DNA from: an uncultured Pelagibacteraceae bacterium | Lineage (GTDB): Bacteria > Pseudomonadota > Alphaproteobacteria > Pelagibacterales > Pelagibacteraceae | DNA length: 48,281 bases | NCBI GenBank assembly: GCA_902608385.1 | Contig: CACLNT010000012.1 | Location: 1-48,281 of the forward strand | Direction: 5' to 3' | In this document: positions 43,473 to 48,281 of the stretch, one piece after another | How the letters are laid out: every line of letters begins with the position of its first letter | Position numbering within the stretch: position 1 is the first letter of the stretch | Position numbers and translations under genes: made by a program | Notes under the pieces: model-generated | What the model was told of the DNA's origin: nothing | Seen by the model: only the letters and a program-made list of their open reading frames with translations | Databases searched by the model: none

Positions 43473-43682
43473 TTAAGAGGTTTTTTGCAATTTTACTGCA
43501 GATGGGCCTTTATCTCCGTCTTCAACTTCAAATGTTAATTCGTCACCTTCATTAAGAAATCTTAACCCAGCTTCTCTTACCGCGCTAGCGTGAACAAAAA
43601 CATCTTTTTCTTTATCTTCTCGTTCAATGAAACCATAACCTTTTTTGCCATTGAACCATTTTACTTTACCTTTTAGACTCAT
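43473..43682 (-). CDS. cspA: Cold-shock domain protein
   Basis: 69 residues, five-stranded OB fold that binds single-stranded RNA/DNA. RNP1-like KGYGFIERE and RNP2-like DVFVHASAV are present. An AAGGAAGAG sequence precedes the ATG. The 5' UTR from 43683 holds a perfect 8-bp hairpin AAGCTAAA/TTTAGCTT (43711-43727). Long structured leaders are common on cold-shock genes, but no thermoswitch can be proven here. Located after tRNA-Phe. Confidence 0.95.
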   Translation of the reverse strand: MSLKGKVKWFNGKKGYGFIEREDKEKDVFVHASAVREAGLRFLNEGDELTFEVEDGDKGPSAVKLQKTS

Positions 43683-43710
43683 TTTACTCTTCCTTTTATT
43701 GTTTTACTTT

Positions 43711-43727
43711 AAGCTAAACTTTAGCTT
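43711..43727 (-). other. Hairpin in the cold-shock gene 5' UTR
   Basis: On the minus strand AAGCTAAA-G-TTTAGCTT is an 8+8 inverted repeat 28 bases before the ATG. It could shape the leader of the cold-shock mRNA or act as a binding site. The A/T composition makes function uncertain. Confidence 0.4.
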
Positions 43728-43792
43728 GTGACTAATTATTAGATTTTAATATTGATTGCAAGATTAATTAAATTAACTTTTATTGGAATATA

Positions 43793-43867
43793 TGGTGCCT
43801 CGGGAAGGATTCGCACCTCCGACACAAGCCTTTTCAGGGCTCTGCTCTACTCCTGAGCTACCGAGGC
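43793..43867 (-). tRNA. tRNA-Phe (GAA), CCA encoded
   Basis: 75 nt with CCA. Acceptor GCCTCGG/CCGAGGC, D arm GCTC/GAGC, anticodon stem GAGCC/GGCTT with loop CTGAAAA (GAA), T stem GGAGG/CCTTC, discriminator A. The T loop reads TGCGAAT: position 55, almost always U/pseudouridine, is G. The 5' end is 5 bases after the infA stop, so the tRNA may be processed from an infA transcript. Confidence 0.95.
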
Positions 43868-43872
43868 AAAAA

Positions 43873-44088
43873 TCAAAATCTAAAAATAATTCTGCCTTTT
43901 GTAAGATCGTAAGGAGTTACTTCAACAGTAACGTTATCACCTTGTAAAACTCGAATTCTATTTTTTCTCAACTTTCCAGCTGTATGTGCTGTAACAATAT
44001 GATTGTTTTCTAATTTCACTCTAAACATAGCATTTGGTAGCAAATCAATTACCTTGCCTTTAAATTCAAGTAAATCTTGTTTTGACAA
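43873..44088 (-). CDS. infA: Translation initiation factor IF-1
   Basis: 71 residues, OB fold, binds the 30S A site. [45 protein letters not shown] and the C-terminal YDLTKGRI are typical. It lies 2 bases after hisD and 5 bases before tRNA-Phe, the order seen in many alphaproteobacteria, though the usual Maf and Rng genes are absent. Confidence 0.97.
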   Translation of the reverse strand: MSKQDLLEFKGKVIDLLPNAMFRVKLENNHIVTAHTAGKLRKNRIRVLQGDNVTVEVTPYDLTKGRIIFRF

Positions 44089-44090
44089 AT

Positions 44091-45374
44091 TTATTTTCTC
44101 CTAATTCTTAATTCGACAGATTTAGCATGTCCTTCTAACCCTTCGAAATTTGCAAGAGTTATAACTGAAGGACCAAGAGTTTCAATACCCTTTTTTGATA
44201 AATTTATATATGAAATTCTTTTATAAAAATCATAAACGCTTAATCCTGATGAAAATTTGGCAGATCCTGCTGTTGGCAATACATGATTAGTTCCAGCTAA
44301 ATAATCTCCTACTGCTTCTGTAGAATATTTTCCAAGAAAAATTGAACCAGCATTTGTAATTCGATTTACATAATTTTTATAATTTTTTATATTTAATTCT
44401 AAATGTTCTGGAGCAATCATATTAATTATTTCAATCAATTTTTGATCTGATGAGACGCTTATTAAAATGCCATTAGATTTTAAACTCTTCGTTGCAATTG
44501 ATTTTCTTGGAAGTTTTTTTAATTGATAAAACAATAATTTTTTAACTTTATTAATAAGATTTTTATCTTTTGAAATTAATATACTTTGTGATTGCTCATC
44601 ATGTTCTGCTTGAGCAATTAAATCAGATGCAATCCAATTAGGATTACTATACTTGTCGCCCACAACAGTAATTTCTGATGGTCCAGCAATCATATCAATT
44701 CCTACATCACCAAATATTTCTTTTTTGGAAGTTGTTACATATAAGTTGCCTGGGCCAACAATTTTACTAACTTTAATAATTTTTTTTGTACCATATGCAA
44801 GAGTCGCTACTGCCTGAGCTCCACCAATAGAGTAAATTTCTTTAATTCCACATTTTTTTGCAGCATATAAAACACCTGAATTTTGCTTTCCTTTATTTCG
44901 TGGATTAACCATAACTATCCTTTTAACACCAGCAATGATTGCTGGAATTGCATTCATTAAGACAGTACTTGGATAAGAAGCAGTTCCTCCAGGAACATAT
45001 ATTCCTACTGAATCTAACGGTATATATTTATAGCTTAATTTATTTTGTAATTTATCCTTATAATAAATATTTTTTACTTTTTGTTTTAAGTGAAATTCAA
45101 AAATTCTTTTATATGAAAGATCGATAGATTTTTTAACTTTTTTATCTAGATTTCTAATTTGTTTTTTAATTTCCTTAGGTTTTAAAAAAATTGTTGAATT
45201 TTTTGAAAATTTTTTTTCATATTTTTTCAAAGCTTTGTCTCCATTTTTTTTTATATCTTTAATTATATTTACAACTATGCTGCGATTAAATTTTATCTTA
45301 TTTTTTCTTTTTGAAAGCAAATTATTCAACAATGGATTGAAGTTATTTTTTTTACTATCTAAAATTTTAATCAT
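44091..45374 (-). CDS. hisD: Histidinol dehydrogenase
   Basis: 427 residues. NAD-dependent zinc enzyme of the last two histidine steps. Family motifs are [38 protein letters not shown], and the AEHDEQSQS and AGTNHVLPT blocks with catalytic His. It directly follows the DUF2948 gene (0-base spacer) and precedes infA by 2 bases; no other his gene is in this operon, while hisZ and hisG lie 3-4 kb further downstream. Confidence 0.96.
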   Translation of the reverse strand: MIKILDSKKNNFNPLLNNLLSKRKNKIKFNRSIVVNIIKDIKKNGDKALKKYEKKFSKNSTIFLKPKEIKKQIRNLDKKVKKSIDLSYKRIFEFHLKQKVKNIYYKDKLQNKLSYKYIPLDSVGIYVPGGTASYPSTVLMNAIPAIIAGVKRIVMVNPRNKGKQNSGVLYAAKKCGIKEIYSIGGAQAVATLAYGTKKIIKVSKIVGPGNLYVTTSKKEIFGDVGIDMIAGPSEITVVGDKYSNPNWIASDLIAQAEHDEQSQSILISKDKNLINKVKKLLFYQLKKLPRKSIATKSLKSNGILISVSSDQKLIEIINMIAPEHLELNIKNYKNYVNRITNAGSIFLGKYSTEAVGDYLAGTNHVLPTAGSAKFSSGLSVYDFYKRISYINLSKKGIETLGPSVITLANFEGLEGHAKSVELRIRRK

Positions 45375-45770
45375 TTATAAATCTTTGGTTTGGTCTTCTA
45401 AAGTAACCTCAACTATTTCAGTTGATAATGTTATATACGCATTATCAGAAAAAATTAAGTTTATCTCGAAGTTTTCTTTATTTTTTAAAACTTCAATAGT
45501 AAATAATTCCAACATTAAATTTAAATCATTTTGATCAATGTTTTTTGACCTAACACTATCTACAAATTCAAATTTACAAATACTATTAATTTTTAAACTA
45601 TCATCATTTGATTCTTTGGTAAGTCTTTCTAAAGATAGTAAAAATATTTTATTTCTAGACAAATACTTTATATCAGTTATTTTTGCCTTTGCACCAGCAC
45701 AACAAGCCGATATCACTTGCAAGCCTTGTCTGTCTTTAGCTAGAATTTTTGCTAAATATCTTTTTATCAT
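45375..45770 (-). CDS. DUF2948 protein
   Basis: 131 residues of unknown function, conserved in alphaproteobacteria between murA and hisD, as here. Starts with KDRQGLQVISACCAGAKAKITDIKYLSRNKIFLLSLERL and has no transmembrane segment. Spacers to both neighbours are zero, so it is translated as part of the operon. Confidence 0.88.
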   Translation of the reverse strand: MIKRYLAKILAKDRQGLQVISACCAGAKAKITDIKYLSRNKIFLLSLERLTKESNDDSLKINSICKFEFVDSVRSKNIDQNDLNLMLELFTIEVLKNKENFEINLIFSDNAYITLSTEIVEVTLEDQTKDL

Positions 45771-47033
45771 TTAATAAGATAATCTTTTTATTTTAGCTCC
45801 AATTTTTTTTAATTTTATTTCAATTTTTTCATACCCTCTGTCCAGATGGTAAATTCTATTAATTACAGATTTATTTTTTGATGTTAATGCAGCTAAAATT
45901 AAAGAAACTGATGCTCTCAAATCAGTTGCCATTAATTCCGCTCCTTCAAATTTAATATTTCCTTCAATTATTGCTCTATTGCCTTTAATTTTTATTTTTG
46001 CCCCCATACGATTAAGCTCAGAAACATGCATAAATCTATTTTCAAAAATTTTTTCAATAATTTGAGATCTTTTATTAGCTTTGCACAACAAAACCATCAT
46101 TTGTGCTTGAAGATCAGTGCTAAAACCTGGGTAGGGCGCCGTCTTTATATTGACATTGTTAATTTTTTTATTTCCCTGAATAAAAATGTTATTATTTTTT
46201 AATTTTATTTTTGCTCCTATTTTTTTTAAGATATCTATTTCTGTTTTAATAATTTTAGGATCAATTCCTAATATTTTTATCTTTCCTGTTGTTATAGCCG
46301 CGGCAATTAAATAAGTTCCTGCTTCTATTCTATCGGGCATTATTTTATAATTTACTTCATTAAATTTTTTAACTCCTAAAATTTTTACTGTTCTTTTTCC
46401 AATCCATTTAATTTTACATCCCATTTTATTTAGAAAGTTAACCAAATCCTTTATTTCTGGTTCAATAGCACAATTAGACAAAATAGTTTTTCCTTTTGCT
46501 AAACACGCTGCAATGATTAAATTTTCAGTTGCTCCTACTGAAATTTTTGGAAATTTTATTTTAGTTCCAACTAAACCTTTTGGAGCTTTGGCGTAAACAT
46601 ATCCTTGAGAAATTTTATAATTTACACCAAGTTTTGATAACGCTTTTAAATGAATGTCTATAGGTCTTGTTCCAATTGCACAACCGCCTGGCAATGACAC
46701 TTTAGCATTTGAATATCTTGCAAGCAATGGACCAAGAACTAAAATTCCAGCTCTCATAGTTTTAACTAAATTATAGGAAACAAAGGTTTTATTTTTTTTA
46801 TTATTTTTAATTGAAACTAATTTCTTGTTTTTAATATATTTTATTTTTGTATCTAGAGATTTTAAAAGCAATAACATAGTTTCAATATCTTTTACTTTTG
46901 GAAGATTGCTTAAATGTATTTTTTTATCTGAAAGTAAAGTTGCAGCCAGTATTGGCAATGAAGCGTTTTTTGAACCTGAGATTCTTACTTGTCCTTTGAG
47001 CATATTTGCTCCAAAGACTTCCAATTTTTCCAT
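45771..47033 (-). CDS. murA: UDP-N-acetylglucosamine 1-carboxyvinyltransferase
   Basis: 420 residues. First committed step of peptidoglycan synthesis. Shows SGSKNASLPILAATLL (Lys near 22), the Cys-bearing loop GGCAIGTRPIDIHLKAL and PGFSTDLQAQMMVLL. EPSP-synthase-like double fold. Zero-base spacing to dcd upstream and DUF2948 downstream. Confidence 0.96.
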   Translation of the reverse strand: MEKLEVFGANMLKGQVRISGSKNASLPILAATLLSDKKIHLSNLPKVKDIETMLLLLKSLDTKIKYIKNKKLVSIKNNKKNKTFVSYNLVKTMRAGILVLGPLLARYSNAKVSLPGGCAIGTRPIDIHLKALSKLGVNYKISQGYVYAKAPKGLVGTKIKFPKISVGATENLIIAACLAKGKTILSNCAIEPEIKDLVNFLNKMGCKIKWIGKRTVKILGVKKFNEVNYKIMPDRIEAGTYLIAAAITTGKIKILGIDPKIIKTEIDILKKIGAKIKLKNNNIFIQGNKKINNVNIKTAPYPGFSTDLQAQMMVLLCKANKRSQIIEKIFENRFMHVSELNRMGAKIKIKGNRAIIEGNIKFEGAELMATDLRASVSLILAALTSKNKSVINRIYHLDRGYEKIEIKLKKIGAKIKRLSY

Positions 47034-47588
47034 TTATACTTTAGGTAAAGTTACTCCAGTTTGTCCCATATATTTTCCATTTCTATCAGAATAGGTTGTT
47101 TCTGGAGTTTCATTTCCTTTTAAAAATATAAATTGAGCAACACCTTCGTTAGCATATATTTTTGCAGGTAAAGGTGTTGTGTTTGAAAATTCTAAAGTTA
47201 CATGACCTTCCCAGCCTGGTTCTAAAGGAGTAACATTTACTATTATTCCACATCTTGCATAAGTTGATTTTCCTAAACAAACAACCAAAACATTCTTTGG
47301 TATTCTAAAACGCTCAACTGTACTTGCTAATACAAATGAATTAGGTGGAATAATACATTCTGAAACATTTTTTGTAATAAAATTGCTTGCCTTAAAATTT
47401 TTAGGATCAACAATCTCTGAATTAAGATTAGTAAATATCTTAAATTCATTTGAAACTCTTGCGTCATAACCAAATGATGATAGTCCATAAGAAATTTTGT
47501 TTTCCCTTATTTGCTTATCTTCAAATGGAGAGATCATCTCATGTTCAGATGCCATTTTTCTTATCCATTTATCAGAAAGAACAGCCAT
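47034..47588 (-). CDS. dcd: dCTP deaminase
   Basis: 184 residues. Deaminates dCTP to dUTP for thymidylate synthesis. [22 protein letters not shown] near the start, [38 protein letters not shown] and GVAQFIFL are the family signature. It follows the 35-aa ORF with no spacer and precedes murA with no spacer. Confidence 0.96.
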   Translation of the reverse strand: MAVLSDKWIRKMASEHEMISPFEDKQIRENKISYGLSSFGYDARVSNEFKIFTNLNSEIVDPKNFKASNFITKNVSECIIPPNSFVLASTVERFRIPKNVLVVCLGKSTYARCGIIVNVTPLEPGWEGHVTLEFSNTTPLPAKIYANEGVAQFIFLKGNETPETTYSDRNGKYMGQTGVTLPKV

Positions 47589-47696
47589 CTATTTATTCTT
47601 TTTCTTAAGTTTTTTTTGAAATAGTTTTCTTTTTTTTAAATTTTTCCTTAAAGCTAATTCAAGTTTATTAATTTTGTCTTTATCGCTATTATTCAT
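47589..47696 (-). CDS. 35-aa basic small protein
   Basis: ATG 47694-47696 overlaps the stop of the upstream 66-aa gene (ATGA), and its TAG ends at the base before the dcd ATG. The product is Lys-rich (KLELALRKNLKKRKLF) and helix-prone. Not a recognised family. The perfect fit between coupled neighbours suggests a translated gene, though 35 codons in AT-rich DNA can occur by chance. Confidence 0.5.
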   Translation of the reverse strand: MNNSDKDKINKLELALRKNLKKRKLFQKKLKKKNK

Positions 47697-47893
47697 TTTT
47701 TGTCTGGATTTGTTAAATCATCAAGAGTAATTGGTTTAGTAACATCTGAGATCATATTGATATCAGATTTTTTTTTAACTCCTTCTTTAGCCTGTCGTTT
47801 AGCCTTCCTTTCAGCAAGTTTTTTCTCTCTCTTGGCTTGCTTCTCCATAGCTTTCATGCCTCTTGTTGATTTATAATCGTAATGAATTCCCAT
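47693..47893 (-). CDS. Small conserved charged protein, 66 aa
   Basis: Starts MGIHYDYKSTRGMKAMEKQAKREKKL, a beginning I associate with small alphaproteobacterial hypothetical proteins, followed by a basic amphipathic helix of Lys/Arg/Ala/Glu and an acidic end (TLDDLTNPDKK). No membrane segment. It heads the run of genes to hisD. Function unknown. Confidence 0.65.
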   Translation of the reverse strand: MGIHYDYKSTRGMKAMEKQAKREKKLAERKAKRQAKEGVKKKSDINMISDVTKPITLDDLTNPDKK

Positions 47894-47998
47894 AACAATT
47901 TTTCCTATGCTAGATATAGATCATTATAAGAAAAAAATTAAGGCAATAATTTGAATAAATTTGTTTAATACATTAGTTTCTTTAAGATAGTCAATTTT

Positions 47999-48072
47999 GC
48001 CCCTATAGTTAAATGGCATAACACATCCATGGTAAGGATGAGTTTCAAGTTCGATTCTTGGTGGGGGCACCA
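47999..48072 (+). tRNA. tRNA-Thr (GGT), CCA encoded
   Basis: 74 nt with CCA. Acceptor GCCCCTA/TGGGGGC, D arm GTTA/TAAC, anticodon stem CATCC/GGATG with loop ATGGTAA (anticodon GGT, reads ACC/ACU), T arm TCAAG/CTTGG with loop TTCGATT, discriminator A. It stands alone on the plus strand. The preceding 100 bases hold no other feature I can name. Confidence 0.93.
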
Positions 48073-48085
48073 TTATAATAAAATT

Positions 48086-48280
48086 TTATTTTTTACTACA
48101 AAAGTAGATATTTCTTTTTGAAGATATTTCTATCTTATCTAAAACCTTTAAGTATTTTTTTATATAGTTTGATTTTTCTTTACTTAAATTAATTAAAACT
48201 AAATACTTTTTTTTCTTTATTCTTAAAATTTTATTAATAAGTTTTTTTAAGTCAGAAAATTTTTTAAGAGGATCATTAAT
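48086..48280 (-). CDS. 3' end of an unidentified gene (partial)
   Basis: A minus-strand frame runs open from the window edge to TAA at 48086, 64 residues. It starts NDPLKKFSDLKKLINK and ends NIYFCSKK, with predicted helix-strand character (KKKYLVLINLSKEKSNYIKKYLKVLDKI). No family recognised. The start is outside the window. The length without a stop in AT-rich DNA makes coding probable. Confidence 0.55.
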   Translation of the reverse strand: MNDPLKKFSDLKKLINKILRIKKKKYLVLINLSKEKSNYIKKYLKVLDKIEISSKRNIYFCSKK

Positions 48281-48281
48281 T

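Overview
The window looks like a stretch of chromosome from a SAR11-type alphaproteobacterium (Pelagibacterales). The DNA is very AT-rich. Genes are packed with spacers of 0-30 bases and many end-to-end overlaps, there are no insertion sequences, phage genes or CRISPR arrays, and no gap longer than about 170 bases lacks a gene. The gene families and some of the order (murA-DUF2948-hisD...infA-tRNA-Phe, the DUF1476 zeta subunit, an alphaproteobacterial-type tRNA-His) are alphaproteobacterial. The assignment is an inference from content, not a database match.

Layout. 1-1000: 3' part of groEL and its terminator. 1-4.6 kb: membrane and envelope genes, and a TerB/J-domain protein. 4.6-7.6 kb: isocitrate lyase (aceA), a 55-aa ORF upstream of it, and a divergent ScfR/RamB-type regulator, with repeated TTTACAA half-sites between them. 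7.6-15.5 kb: a lysine-rich repeat protein, cyclopropane fatty acid synthase, a DapA-like aldolase, a GT9 glycosyltransferase, a Tim14-like J protein, oligopeptidase B, a small heat-shock protein preceded by a ROSE-like RNA thermometer, and a small lipoprotein.

15.7-26.0 kb is a purine-catabolism island: AzgA-type purine permease, purine phosphoribosyltransferase, PuuD urate hydroxylase lacking its cytochrome domain, guanine deaminase, two-subunit xanthine dehydrogenase, HIU hydrolase, then divergently OHCU decarboxylase, allantoicase, ureidoglycolate lyase and PuuE allantoinase. Together these would take guanine/xanthine to glyoxylate plus urea. Glyoxylate is also the product of the isocitrate lyase in this window.

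26-40 kb: a GT17 glycosyltransferase, DUF1330, AlkA-like glycosylase, EamA transporter, msrA, sulfurtransferase, an RND pump whose adaptor lacks the usual alpha-hairpin, a lipoprotein transglycosylase interrupted by a frameshift at a run of nine A, the ATPase zeta inhibitor, VanZ-like protein, gpmA, a sugar nucleotidyltransferase, exonuclease I, an MGME1-like nuclease and rmuC.

40-48 kb (minus strand): the 66-aa ORF, a 35-aa ORF, dcd, murA, DUF2948, hisD, infA, tRNA-Phe, a cold-shock protein, then a 24-codon His-rich leader ORF, tRNA-His, hisS, hisZ and hisG. The tRNA-His 3' end lies only 4 nt before the hisS start codon. This leader/tRNA/synthetase/biosynthesis arrangement is the most striking candidate for an undescribed regulatory system here. 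A tRNA-Thr and the 3' end of an unidentified gene close the window.
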